From assembly GCF_017875955.1 (NCBI RefSeq), contig NZ_JAGINK010000001.1, positions 1,774,001-1,838,000 on the forward strand: DNA of 64,000 nt, written 5' to 3'. Source of the DNA: Pseudomonas sp. BP8 (GTDB lineage Bacteria > Pseudomonadota > Gammaproteobacteria > Pseudomonadales > Pseudomonadaceae). A program made the translations under genes and the position numbers. Below the pieces are notes generated by a model. It was not told where the DNA came from. It did not search any database and saw nothing but the letters and a program-made list of their open reading frames with translations. Below, piece after piece: positions 40,078 to 48,807 of the stretch; the stretch's first letter is position 1; every line of letters begins with the position of its first letter.

Positions 40078-40463
40078 TGAATCGTGCGTCTTTGCAGCGC
40101 TATCGGCTCCCCCTCGCCTGGGCAGTGGTCGTTGTGCTGGGCCTATCACTGCTGGTGCGCGAAGGCTTGGCGTACTGGCAAGAGGCAAAGCAGTGGCGGG
40201 CATTGGCCGAGTCGGCGGCCAGCCTGCACGACGGCCCAGTGCTGGCGCTGGAACGCTTGCGCCAGTCGGCGCAGGCACGGCAGATCGTCCTGGCTGACGT
40301 CGAAGCGCTGGATGACACGTGGCAGTTGCGTGGCCAGGTGGCTGACGAGAAGCGCCTCGAGCAATGGCTGCTGGCATTGCAGGCCGACGGTGTCGAGCCG
40401 CTGCAGTGGGGCCTGGAGCAGGACGGCGACGGCCTGCGTTTTGCCCTGCAGGTGCGCCCTTGA
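40077..40463 (+). CDS. gspM: Type II secretion inner-membrane protein GspM
   Basis: Partner of GspL. The ATG at 40077 overlaps the gspL TGA by one base and gives 128 residues: a single N-terminal span (LPLAWAVVVVLGLSLLV, about 10-26), a helical linker and a small periplasmic ferredoxin-like domain (DDTWQLRGQVADEKRLEQWLLAL). It is slightly shorter than typical GspM. A longer upstream frame starting in gspL is rejected. Confidence 0.82.
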   Translation: MNRASLQRYRLPLAWAVVVVLGLSLLVREGLAYWQEAKQWRALAESAASLHDGPVLALERLRQSAQARQIVLADVEALDDTWQLRGQVADEKRLEQWLLALQADGVEPLQWGLEQDGDGLRFALQVRP

Positions 40464-41119
40464 GTTGGCGCAGCGGGCTGTGGCTGGCGCTGGTGTTTGC
40501 CGTGAGCGTGCTGGCGCAGTTACCGGCGCGTTGGGTTGGCGAAGGTCTCGGTCTGTCGGCCAAAGGTGTCAGCGGCAGCCTTTGGCGCGGCCAGGCGACA
40601 CAGTGGGGCGAGGTCGGTCCGGTGTCTTGGCAACTGCGCCCTTGGCGTCTGGACGCCGAGGCTCGTCTTGGGTTTCAGGGGCAGGGCTGGCAGGCGCGTG
40701 TACACGGCTGGCCCTGGCGCTGGCAGGGCCAGTTGGAGGCACTTGCGGCGCAAACCAGAGTCGCGAGCGGTTACCGGCTGGCCGGGCAGTGGCAGGGGGT
40801 GCTGCGGATGAAGGGTGCCGGCTGGGGCTGCAGCGCTGCAGAAGGGCGCATTGCCGTGGAGGATCTGGCGCTGGTTGAACCCTGGTCGCTGGGCTTGGGG
40901 CGTGCTGCTGTCGAGATGGATTGTCGGCAAGGATGGCGACTGTTGGCCAGGCTGGAGGCGCCCGGCCAGCACCAGGGGGTAATTGATGCCGACCTGCTGG
41001 GGCGGCGGGCGCAGTTGAGCCTTGATTTGCACCCCGATGCCGCGCTTACACCGCTGTTACGTGGGGCGCAGCTGATCGGGCCGCAGGCGTCGCGGATGCA
41101 GCGGCAGGTCAGTTGGTAG
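40460..41119 (+). CDS. gspN: Type II secretion protein GspN, TTG start
   Basis: Last gene of the operon. The frame is entered by TTG at 40460, overlapping the gspM TGA (TTGA); no ATG fits, since upstream starts lie inside gspM. The 219-residue product has one N-terminal span (LWLALVFAVSVLAQLPARWV) and the GspN pattern AKGVSGSLWRGQATQWG followed by a beta-rich periplasmic region. GspN is optional in T2SS and absent from the P. aeruginosa Xcp set. Function in the complex is poorly known. Confidence 0.78.
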   Translation: MSWRSGLWLALVFAVSVLAQLPARWVGEGLGLSAKGVSGSLWRGQATQWGEVGPVSWQLRPWRLDAEARLGFQGQGWQARVHGWPWRWQGQLEALAAQTRVASGYRLAGQWQGVLRMKGAGWGCSAAEGRIAVEDLALVEPWSLGLGRAAVEMDCRQGWRLLARLEAPGQHQGVIDADLLGRRAQLSLDLHPDAALTPLLRGAQLIGPQASRMQRQVSW

Positions 41120-41144
41120 GTGCATTGCCAGTGCCGGCCCTTTT

Positions 41145-41350
41145 CGCGGGGGCTTGCCCTGATGCTGTTCACTTGAGAGAGCCGGGGCTGCTGCGCAGCC
41201 CATCGCGACACAAGGCCGCTCCCACACTGTCCGCGCATGCCGCGTAAATAGAGGCATACACGATTCACTGTGGGAGCGGCCTTGTGTCGCGAAAGGGCCG
41301 CAAAGCGGCCCCAGCATTCTCAAGTGAACAACATCAGGGCAGACCCCGCG
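41145..41350. repeat. Nested inverted repeats around a REP pair
   Basis: Outer arms 41145-41178 and 41318-41350 (about 33 bases, few mismatches, including TGTTCACTTGAGA) enclose inner perfect 24-base arms at 41203-41226 and 41269-41292 of the GTGGGAGCGGCCTTGTGTCG REP family. Between outer and inner arms are two local hairpins, GGGCTGCTGCGCAGCCC and GGGCCGCAAAGCGGCCC. It fills the 264-base gap between the convergent gspN and TpsA stops; no gene is seen there. Confidence 0.9.
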
Positions 41351-41383
41351 AAGGCGCCGGGACTGACAACACACACAAAACGT

Positions 41384-44300
41384 CTAGCGCTGTGGCTTGC
41401 CTTGCACGCCAGCCGTCCACTGCTCGCTGCGGTCATGCCCACTGGTGCGCAACAGCCCCAGGTTCAAGGCGTTCTCGCCTTCAGTCCCACGGCTGGTCTT
41501 GACTGCATCGACGAGAGCAGTACCCAGGTCAACTGGTGAGTTGGAGGCATCGACCACGACATCCCGGCGATAATCACGCCCTGTCAACGTCTGCTCGGTC
41601 ACGCTACCCGCTTGCAGATTGACCGCGCCGTTGGCCGAGCGCAGCGTGGCGCCCACCAACTGGGCGTCACCACCCACCTCGAGGTCGATGCCGTCACGCC
41701 CTTGCAGGCTGGTCTGCGTGCCGACGGTGTCGCGCTGTTGATGCGACAGTTCAAGCTTCAAGGTCGGTGACAGGCTCGGGTCGGCCTTGCCCACGCTCGC
41801 GCCGACTTTCTCGGTGACCTTGCCCCCCGCTGGGCCAGCCAGCGCACTCAGTGCATTGATATAGCCCTGAGGGTTCTGCTCTCGGCTCACGCGGCCATCT
41901 ACCTCGACACTCAGGCTGTCGACCCGGTCCTTGCGGCTGGCCAGGTGCAGGTCGCCACCGATGTTGCCGTCGATCGCCGTGGCTTGCAGGCGGGCGGCTT
42001 CGATTCGGCTGTCGCCGGCACTGTTCAGCGCGACGTGCTCCGCGCGCAGGTTACTGGCGTTCCAGGTCTGGTTGTCGCGCTTGTCCACGGCCACGCTGAC
42101 CCGGCCATGCAAACCCTGGCTGGTGGTTGCACCCGTGGATTTGGCAATGCCAGCCCCGGCAATGACGTCAAGGTTGTTTCGCTGGTCGCGGTCCGCTGAG
42201 CCTTCGAGGTGGAGGCCACCATTCTCGGCATTCAGCTCGATGCGTTTGGCTGAGGCCTGCAAGCCTTGCAGGTGCACGGCGCTGTCTTCACGGGCGGTGC
42301 TGCTCACGCGCAGGGTGCCAGCCGTTTCAACGCGTGCATCGACCGCCTGACTGGCAGACTCGTCGAGCCTGCCAGCGTTGAAGTGCCCGCCCACCGCGCC
42401 ACCCTGGGTAGTGCCGTGCTTGGCGGCCAGCTCAAGACCACCACCGAGCTTGCTGCCATGCGCTTGATGGCTGTCGCTGGCGGCCTTGACCTGCAACACG
42501 CCGGCGCTTTCCAGGCGTACCTCGCCGACCTTGGCTGCACGGCTGCCAATGCGCGTACCTTCGAGCACCAGGTCGCCTGCGCTGCTCAGCAGCACAGCGC
42601 CCTTGCCGTCGATCTGCGCAACCTGCGCTTTGCCGTCCTCGACCTGGCGTTGCTCATGCTTGAGGTAGCCGCGTACTTCACCGCCAGTGCTGCCGGGACG
42701 GTTGCCGCCCTTGGCCCAGGCATTGCCATCGAGCTGGGTGCTCTGCTCGGTACTGCGCTCGGTAGCCTGGGCCAGGGTCAAGCGGCCGGCACTGACCACG
42801 CTGACGCCGCCGTCGCCACCGTCCAGGCGGCTGCCCTCGTAATGACCGTCACTGCCCAGTTGCACCTGAATGCCTTGCTTGCCATACAGGCTGCCCACAC
42901 GGGCAGTCTCGGTGGTCTTCTGACTGGCCAGCGAGTCGCCCTTGCCGATCGCGCGCACATTGAGGTCGGTGGCGGTGCTGCTGTCTACGCGCAACTCGCC
43001 AGCGAAGGCCAGTCGGTCGACGCTGTGCTGTTGCTGGTCGGCGGCGGCGCTCATGTTGTGGCGGCCGCTGTCGACGCGCAGGGCGCCGGAATTGGCGCGC
43101 CAGGCGGTGCCTTGGTCATCGATGCTGTCGGCCTTGACCTGCACTGAAGCACCGGACAACTCACCGACCTGGGCATAACCGCGGCGCTGGTTCTCCAGGC
43201 GCTTGAGGTGATCCACGGTCATCTCGCCGCCGACGCTGGGCGCGGCCAGGGCATCCTCGGTTGCAGCCTGCTGGAAGCGTTGTGCTTCGCCACCTTCGAC
43301 CAGCCGCTCGATTGGCCGGGTCAGGTCGCGGTACTCAAGGCTCGCGCCGAGGCTGGCGCTCCAGTTGTCCGTCTCGTGCTGGCGCTCTTCTGTGTCGTGC
43401 ACCGCGCGATTGTCGATCCGCTTGGCCACTACCTGCAGGGTATCGCCCGCGTCGACACGGGCGGCTTCGGTCACCAGCTCATCGGTGGCGATGGCCAGCT
43501 TGCCACTGGCCTGCAACTGCGTGCGCTGGACCTTGCTGTCCTTGGCGGTCTGGCTGTCGCGGTTGTGATAGCCGTCGAAGGCACTGCCGAGCTTGTCGAT
43601 GCCGCCGGTGAGGGCCAGGCCTGCGCCGCTCTGGGTGGTGGTGGTCTGTTCATCGTGCTCATTGCGGGTGACGCCGAGGCTGGTCTGTTTGGCCGTGATG
43701 GTGAGGTCACCCGCGCTGGCCTGCACCTTCGAGCCGTTGACCTGCAACTGGCCGTCGCTGCGCAGGTCAATGGTGCCTGCCTGCAGTTCACTGGCCTGTT
43801 GGCTGGAGTGCGTGCGATCGCTGCGGGTGTTGGCGACCTCGTAGCCCACCCTGGCCTTGTATTGGCGCGAATCGGGTTTGCCGTCCTGAGCCTGCTGGGT
43901 CTGTTCGGCGCTGGCAGTGAAGCCACGCTGATGGCTGTTAACGTGTTCTTCGCGGCGAGACTCAGCGCTCTCGATCAGCAGGTCGCCCTTGGCGTCGAGC
44001 TGTAGCTGCTTGCCTGCCTTGAGCTTGGACCCATGGATTTTCATCTCTTCGGCACTGGCCAGGCGCAGATTGTTCTGGGCCTGTAACTCGCTGCCATGCG
44101 CCTGGTGATCGTTGGCCGAGGCGTCCTTGGCTTTTTTCAACAAACCGAACAGCTTGCTGTCGCTGCGATGCGAGGTAGAGCTGGACGTGGTCTGGTCGGC
44201 CTTGACCACCAGGCTGCCCTTGTCGCTGTAGAGCAAGCTATCGCCCTCGCTGGACAAGTTGCTGCCTTGCACGGTAATCGTCCCTGCCGCCGTTGCGACG

Positions 44301-45682
44301 ATTTGCTTGCCGCCCAGCAGGCTGCCCTTGGAGGTTTCCTGGTAGTCATTGCTGTCGCTATCACCGCGCCACAGGTGCTTGCGATGGCGGATGGACTCCT
44401 CCACACGCTTGCTGTCTACACCCGCTTCGATGTCCAGTGCACCGCCACTGGCCAGATTCAACTCGTCCCCGGCCAGAACCGTGGCGGCCACCAGTTTCAT
44501 GTCGCCGGCCGAGTTCAGCGCGATACCGTCCTCGGCGCGCAACTGCGTGCCCTGCTGCGTGCGCTCGGTGGTGGTGCGTTCTTGGCTGTAGGTCTCGGTG
44601 GTGATGAACCAGGCTTTGGTGTCCCAGGCTTGCTGTTCACGGGTGATGCGTTCGCGGGCGGCGGTGTCCAGAGTCAACAGTTTGCCGGCCTTGGCTTCTA
44701 TCTGCTTGGCCTGAGCCTCGACGGCGCGCAGGGTGAGGTCTTTGTCGGCCCCCAGTTCGAGTTTGCCGTGCTCGCTGCGCAGCGTGGCGGATGCGCTGCG
44801 ATCGCTGCTGATCAGCAGGTCGCCAGCGCTGCGGATATACACGCCATCACGGCCTGCTGCTTCAACTGCGCCCATGCGCACGCCGGCACCTTCGGCGGTA
44901 CTGATCACGCGGATGCGCCCGGCGCGCATCGCCCCGAACAAGCGGGCGTCGATACTCGACGCAGTGGCGGGAAGGTGCTCGACGATTTCGCCGCTGGTGA
45001 GGTCGATGCGGTTGCGACCGACGGTCAGGTTGAGCTCGTCTCTGGCGCTGAGCTCGCCTTTGCTGTCGATCTGCGGGGCGATCAGGTCAAGTGCGCCAGC
45101 GTCATTGTGCTGGCCGCCTTCGAGGACCTGCAGCGTGCCGCTGCCTTGCAGGGTGTCGATGAACTTCAGTTGCTGGCCGTCAACCTGCGGGGTGCCGACG
45201 AAGAACCCTGCCCGGGTGGTGTTGATAAAACTGCCACCATTGAGGGTGATGCCGTTGGGGTTGGCCAGGATGTAGTCGGCGGCACGGCCGAAGATCTCTT
45301 GCGGGCCTTCGATCAGCGAAGCATTGCGGCTGACCACTTCGTTGAGGATGGTCGAGGCCGCTTGGCCGTGAAACTGTGGATTGGCGGCAAGGGCGCCGGC
45401 CAGTTGCGACTGGCCGGCTTGCGGGGCGTTGTTCAGGACCAGCCCAGGCTTGCCGACGTTGTAGTCAAGAAACTGGTTGTGCGACAGGCCACTGGCATTG
45501 GGCGCGACGATGTCGATCACCGGCACGCCGTGCCCGGGGTTGATCACAGGCGTACCGCCTGGCCCGGTGATCGGTTGCAGGGGCCCTTGGGCCAGCGCTG
45601 CGCAGGTGCTGAACAGGCCAAGGAAGATGGCCCAGCGAAGGGTATCCGGACGGATCAAGGTAGGTTCTACACGACTTGGCAT
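41384..45682 (-). CDS. hlpA: Filamentous haemagglutinin-like exoprotein (TpsA of a two-partner system)
   Basis: Large beta-helical surface or secreted protein. The 1432-residue precursor has a signal peptide ending near TCAALAQG, then a TPS domain (about 35-240) with SHNQFLDYNVGKPGLVLNN, the NPNGI motif and LNGGSFINTTRAGFFVG. The body is made of degenerate repeats (SAGDL, ASGKLAI, LNSAGD). No C-terminal toxin domain, pretoxin motif or immunity gene is recognised, and it is short for a CDI effector, so adhesion or biofilm use is more likely. It lies 27 bases after the TpsB gene. Confidence 0.88.
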   Translation of the reverse strand: MPSRVEPTLIRPDTLRWAIFLGLFSTCAALAQGPLQPITGPGGTPVINPGHGVPVIDIVAPNASGLSHNQFLDYNVGKPGLVLNNAPQAGQSQLAGALAANPQFHGQAASTILNEVVSRNASLIEGPQEIFGRAADYILANPNGITLNGGSFINTTRAGFFVGTPQVDGQQLKFIDTLQGSGTLQVLEGGQHNDAGALDLIAPQIDSKGELSARDELNLTVGRNRIDLTSGEIVEHLPATASSIDARLFGAMRAGRIRVISTAEGAGVRMGAVEAAGRDGVYIRSAGDLLISSDRSASATLRSEHGKLELGADKDLTLRAVEAQAKQIEAKAGKLLTLDTAARERITREQQAWDTKAWFITTETYSQERTTTERTQQGTQLRAEDGIALNSAGDMKLVAATVLAGDELNLASGGALDIEAGVDSKRVEESIRHRKHLWRGDSDSNDYQETSKGSLLGGKQIVATAAGTITVQGSNLSSEGDSLLYSDKGSLVVKADQTTSSSTSHRSDSKLFGLLKKAKDASANDHQAHGSELQAQNNLRLASAEEMKIHGSKLKAGKQLQLDAKGDLLIESAESRREEHVNSHQRGFTASAEQTQQAQDGKPDSRQYKARVGYEVANTRSDRTHSSQQASELQAGTIDLRSDGQLQVNGSKVQASAGDLTITAKQTSLGVTRNEHDEQTTTTQSGAGLALTGGIDKLGSAFDGYHNRDSQTAKDSKVQRTQLQASGKLAIATDELVTEAARVDAGDTLQVVAKRIDNRAVHDTEERQHETDNWSASLGASLEYRDLTRPIERLVEGGEAQRFQQAATEDALAAPSVGGEMTVDHLKRLENQRRGYAQVGELSGASVQVKADSIDDQGTAWRANSGALRVDSGRHNMSAAADQQQHSVDRLAFAGELRVDSSTATDLNVRAIGKGDSLASQKTTETARVGSLYGKQGIQVQLGSDGHYEGSRLDGGDGGVSVVSAGRLTLAQATERSTEQSTQLDGNAWAKGGNRPGSTGGEVRGYLKHEQRQVEDGKAQVAQIDGKGAVLLSSAGDLVLEGTRIGSRAAKVGEVRLESAGVLQVKAASDSHQAHGSKLGGGLELAAKHGTTQGGAVGGHFNAGRLDESASQAVDARVETAGTLRVSSTAREDSAVHLQGLQASAKRIELNAENGGLHLEGSADRDQRNNLDVIAGAGIAKSTGATTSQGLHGRVSVAVDKRDNQTWNASNLRAEHVALNSAGDSRIEAARLQATAIDGNIGGDLHLASRKDRVDSLSVEVDGRVSREQNPQGYINALSALAGPAGGKVTEKVGASVGKADPSLSPTLKLELSHQQRDTVGTQTSLQGRDGIDLEVGGDAQLVGATLRSANGAVNLQAGSVTEQTLTGRDYRRDVVVDASNSPVDLGTALVDAVKTSRGTEGENALNLGLLRTSGHDRSEQWTAGVQGKPQR

Positions 45683-45709
45683 GGTTCCATTCTCATTGTT
45701 GTGGGTGAA

Positions 45710-47392
45710 TCAAAGGCTCAAGGTCCAGTCCAGTACCCAGAACCCCGGCTCGAGCATTTGCCGGGGACGGTCACTGGCGTAGAGAGGGTGCTGGTAATCC
45801 AGGCGCAGGCGGCTGCCGGGAAGGCTGAGTTCGACGCCGGCGCTGGTACCGATCAGGCGCTGCAAGGGGCTGCCCTGGGCGAGGCGGCTCCAGCCCAGGT
45901 CAAGGCCGAGCGCCGGGCGGATTTGCAGCCCCCAGGGCAAGCTCAGGGCGAGGGGTTGGCTGAGGGTGTTGCGCCAGGTGGCGCCACTGGCGCCGGAGAC
46001 GGTGTACTGGCGAAAGCCGCGTACGGCTGAATCGTCACTTTGCAGTTGTTGCTCGATGGCGGGGAGCAGGTCACGGCTGTATTGCAAGGCGAGTTCGCTT
46101 TGCCAGCGCCAGGGCCTTTGCGCAGGGCCCTGGCGCAGGTGCAGCAGGTTGGCGCGGTACTTGTGAAATCGCGGTTGCGGGTGATTGGGCCCGGCGGCCG
46201 GTGGGTCGGCACCCAGCCAGGCAAGTCCGTGGGCCATGCCCAGGTAGACGTTCCATAGCCCGCCGTCCAGCCACAGCAGATTGATACCGGACTCCACTGT
46301 GGTGAGGTTGCTGCTCTGTACCCCCACAGGGCTGTTGCTCAGCCGATTGATCAGTTGCTTGCGGTCGAGCCGGGCGCTGGCGCTGAGCATGCCCTGCTGG
46401 CCACGCCAGAGCACACGCTCGGCGCTCGCCCCCTGAAAGCGGCTGCTGCCGCTGCTCACATGCTGGCCGCCGGGTAGCGGCGCGCTGTAGCTGAGCTGGC
46501 TGACATTGAGAGCGAAGGTCCACGGGCCGTAAGGCAAGCTGTAGTACAGGCTGACGCCGCGGCTTGTGCCCGGTGCGCCCAGTACTGCCGAGTTCAGCGA
46601 CAGCCGCAGGTCGTCGTTCAGGTTAAGCGGGCTGTCCAGGCCCAGGCCCAGGTTCAGGCGCTGACGACCCGTCAGGGCACTGCCGCGGTTATCGGTCTGG
46701 CTGTCCAGGTGCCAGCGTGAGCCGACCCGTTGCGGCTCGACGAGCACCTGGGTGCCGCCGGCAAGTGTGCCCGGGAGCAGGCTTGCCGTCAGGTCGTAGG
46801 CGCGCAGGCGGTTGAGTTGATCGAGCCCTTGCTCGAGCGCTGGGAGGTACAGGGGCTTGCCCAGCAGGGTAGGGAAGGCGCCTCGCAGGGAGAGCGGCAG
46901 GTCGCTGTCGCTAAGGCTGATCGACTCGACGAAGCCTTCGACCACGACCAGTTCCAGCGCTGCGCCAGCCTGGGGTTGTCGCGCCAGGTAAGGGCGGCTG
47001 GTCGGATAACCGGCCTGCACGTAGCGCTCGGTGATCGCCTTGAGCAAGCGGTTGAGGTCGGTCACGCCCATGCAGGGGTGCAACAGTGGTCGCAGGGTAT
47101 GCTCGAGGGTGGCGCTGGAGAGTAGCTGGTTGCCGGTCAGGCGCACGCCAGACACTGGCCAGCAGGCACTATCCGGAGTTTGCTCACGGGGGCTCTGCTG
47201 CTCGTCGGGTGACAGTCGCCGGCGTTGCCATTGCTCGAGTCTATGGCGCTGCTCGATTTGCCGTAGCGAGCGCTGTTGCTCACGCAACTGCTGGCTGGCA
47301 GGGTCGTTGGCCAGCGCCTGCGGCCCTAGCAGGAGCGTCAGCAACAGCGCAGCAAGGCATTGGCGGGCAGTGCGGGAAAGGTCAATCGACAT
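45710..47392 (-). CDS. hlpB: Two-partner secretion transporter TpsB (ShlB/FhaC/HecB family)
   Basis: Outer-membrane pore that exports the adjacent TpsA. The 560-residue precursor has a signal peptide ending near LLGPQALAND, a Gln/Arg-rich N-terminal helix (about 30-70), POTRA domains (about 75-230; GVTDLNRLLKAITERYVQAGYPTSRPYL region) and a C-terminal beta-barrel ending DWTLSL. GYPTSRPY and VEGFVESI are family hallmarks. No clear Shine-Dalgarno precedes the ATG. It is the first gene of the tpsB-tpsA operon. Confidence 0.9.
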   Translation of the reverse strand: MSIDLSRTARQCLAALLLTLLLGPQALANDPASQQLREQQRSLRQIEQRHRLEQWQRRRLSPDEQQSPREQTPDSACWPVSGVRLTGNQLLSSATLEHTLRPLLHPCMGVTDLNRLLKAITERYVQAGYPTSRPYLARQPQAGAALELVVVEGFVESISLSDSDLPLSLRGAFPTLLGKPLYLPALEQGLDQLNRLRAYDLTASLLPGTLAGGTQVLVEPQRVGSRWHLDSQTDNRGSALTGRQRLNLGLGLDSPLNLNDDLRLSLNSAVLGAPGTSRGVSLYYSLPYGPWTFALNVSQLSYSAPLPGGQHVSSGSSRFQGASAERVLWRGQQGMLSASARLDRKQLINRLSNSPVGVQSSNLTTVESGINLLWLDGGLWNVYLGMAHGLAWLGADPPAAGPNHPQPRFHKYRANLLHLRQGPAQRPWRWQSELALQYSRDLLPAIEQQLQSDDSAVRGFRQYTVSGASGATWRNTLSQPLALSLPWGLQIRPALGLDLGWSRLAQGSPLQRLIGTSAGVELSLPGSRLRLDYQHPLYASDRPRQMLEPGFWVLDWTLSL

Positions 47393-47510
47393 GGAAGAAT
47401 TCCGCAGTTGACGTACGATGAAGTACTCGTCTGCGTGAATTCTAAAAATCTAAGCAATCGTTTGGATGCGGTCCCCTGCCTACGGTTGCGTAAGGCGATT
47501 TCTTGTCTTG

Positions 47511-47528
47511 CATCAGAAATTTCTGATG
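47511..47528. promoter_or_regulatory. Perfect 18-bp palindrome upstream of the two-partner secretion genes
   Basis: CATCAGAAATTTCTGATG is a perfect palindrome in the 158-base gap between the L,D-transpeptidase stop and the hlpB ATG, 119-136 bases upstream of hlpB. AT-rich dyads of this kind are typical of dimeric repressor sites; no regulator is identified. It could instead be a weak hairpin at the end of the transpeptidase transcript. Confidence 0.45.
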
Positions 47529-47550
47529 GCCGACGTAAAAATGTAGGACG

Positions 47551-48099
47551 TCAGGGACGGATCTCGATCATCGTGCCGTCCTTGACCAGGCTCCAGACCT
47601 CGCGCATGTCGTCATTGCGCATGGCGATACAGCCTTCGGTCCAGTCCAGGGTGTGGAAATACCACTCGGGGTACTCTTCGTCCAGCGGCGTGCCATGGAT
47701 CATGATCATGCTGCCGGCAGCGACGCCTTCGCGGCGGGCCTTGGCGGCATCGGTGATGTTCGGGTAGGAGATGTGCATGGCCAGGTTGTAGCGGTCGCTG
47801 ACCTTGCGCCAGTCGAGCCAGTAGAAGCCCTCTGGCGTGCGCTTGTCGCCTTCGCGCTGCTTGGCGCCCTTGGGCTGTTTGCCCAGCGAGATGCGGTAGG
47901 TCTTGAGCGGCTCGCCGCGGCTGATCAGCTGCAGGCGGCGCTCGGACTTGAGCACCAGCACCTTGTCGATCAGCGGATGTGCTTGCGCCGGCACCTGCGA
48001 CTGCGCCGCTGCTGCTGGCTTGCGAATGATCGTCTCGGTGAAGGCCGCCTGGGACACCGACACGACGCTGAGGCAGAAAAGGGCTAGCAACCAACGCAT
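47551..48099 (-). CDS. L,D-transpeptidase (YkuD family)
   Basis: Predicted periplasmic enzyme forming or exchanging peptidoglycan cross-links or anchoring proteins. The ATG at 48099 gives 182 residues with a signal peptide (MRWLLALFCLSVVSVSQAA), the YkuD fold at about 50-180, and the catalytic motif with SEGCIAMRNDDM-like spacing, here WTEGCIAMRNDDM, plus HGTPLDEEYP. The active-site Cys and preceding His are present. It lies 19 bases after the Nudix gene on the same strand. Confidence 0.9.
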   Translation of the reverse strand: MRWLLALFCLSVVSVSQAAFTETIIRKPAAAAQSQVPAQAHPLIDKVLVLKSERRLQLISRGEPLKTYRISLGKQPKGAKQREGDKRTPEGFYWLDWRKVSDRYNLAMHISYPNITDAAKARREGVAAGSMIMIHGTPLDEEYPEWYFHTLDWTEGCIAMRNDDMREVWSLVKDGTMIEIRP

Positions 48100-48118
48100 G
48101 AAACGGTATCCCTGCAAG

Positions 48119-48673
48119 CTATTTAAGGGGCGATGCGACGTTCATCGGCGGCAGGTATTCATGGCCTATGGGGTAGTGCTGCTCGATGCGGTCGCGATAA
48201 TAGCATTCTAGTGTGCGTGTGACGGTCCGGAAAGCCAGCTCAGCCCAAGGGATCTCATGCTCCTCGAACAGACGCACTTCCAGGCTCTCGACGCCCACGG
48301 CGAAGTCCAGGTCGCTGAGTTCGGCGCGAAAGAACAGGTGCACCTGGTTGATGTGCGGCAGGTCGAACAGCTGGTAGAGGCTCAGTTCGCCGACACGGGC
48401 ACAGGCTTCTTCGACGGTTTCGCGACGGGCGGCCTGGTCGGTGGTCTCGTCGTTCTCCATGAAGCCTGCCGGCAGTGTCCAGTACCCGCGGCGTGGCTCG
48501 ATCGCCCGGCGGCAGAGCAACACCCGGCTGCCCCAGGTCGGCAGCACCCCGGCGACGATATTGGGGTTCTGGTAATGGATGGTCTGGCAATGCTCGCAGA
48601 CGTACCGCAGGCGGCTGTCGCCCTCGGGAATCCGCTGAATCACCGGTTTACCGCACGCGCTGCAGAAATTCAT
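48119..48673 (-). CDS. Nudix hydrolase with N-terminal zinc ribbon
   Basis: A 184-residue hydrolase of nucleoside diphosphate-linked compounds. An N-terminal zinc ribbon has CSACG and CEHCQ (residues 4-33). The Nudix box GFMENDETTDQAARRETVEEACARVG (about residues 71-96 in two pieces) has the REXXEE metal motif intact. This layout is seen in NADH pyrophosphatase-like and ADP-ribose pyrophosphatase-like enzymes; the substrate is not predictable. It is divergent from a second Nudix gene 134 bases away. Confidence 0.88.
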   Translation of the reverse strand: MNFCSACGKPVIQRIPEGDSRLRYVCEHCQTIHYQNPNIVAGVLPTWGSRVLLCRRAIEPRRGYWTLPAGFMENDETTDQAARRETVEEACARVGELSLYQLFDLPHINQVHLFFRAELSDLDFAVGVESLEVRLFEEHEIPWAELAFRTVTRTLECYYRDRIEQHYPIGHEYLPPMNVASPLK

Positions 48674-48807
48674 GCTTTGCTTCCCTTTAAGTCAGCCTAT
48701 CTTGGCGTGGCCGACGGTCTTGCCGCAAGCCGCCTTCGGCCAGGGCTTGGGTGCCTCGCGGCTTTTGGTGCATCATGCACGGCAGGTCATGCCATCGAGA
48801 GTACGTA

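Noticed and set aside
44096..46030. 644-codon plus-strand open frame opposite hlpA and hlpB
   Set aside because: Spans two real genes in antisense and has no recognisable domain or ribosome site.
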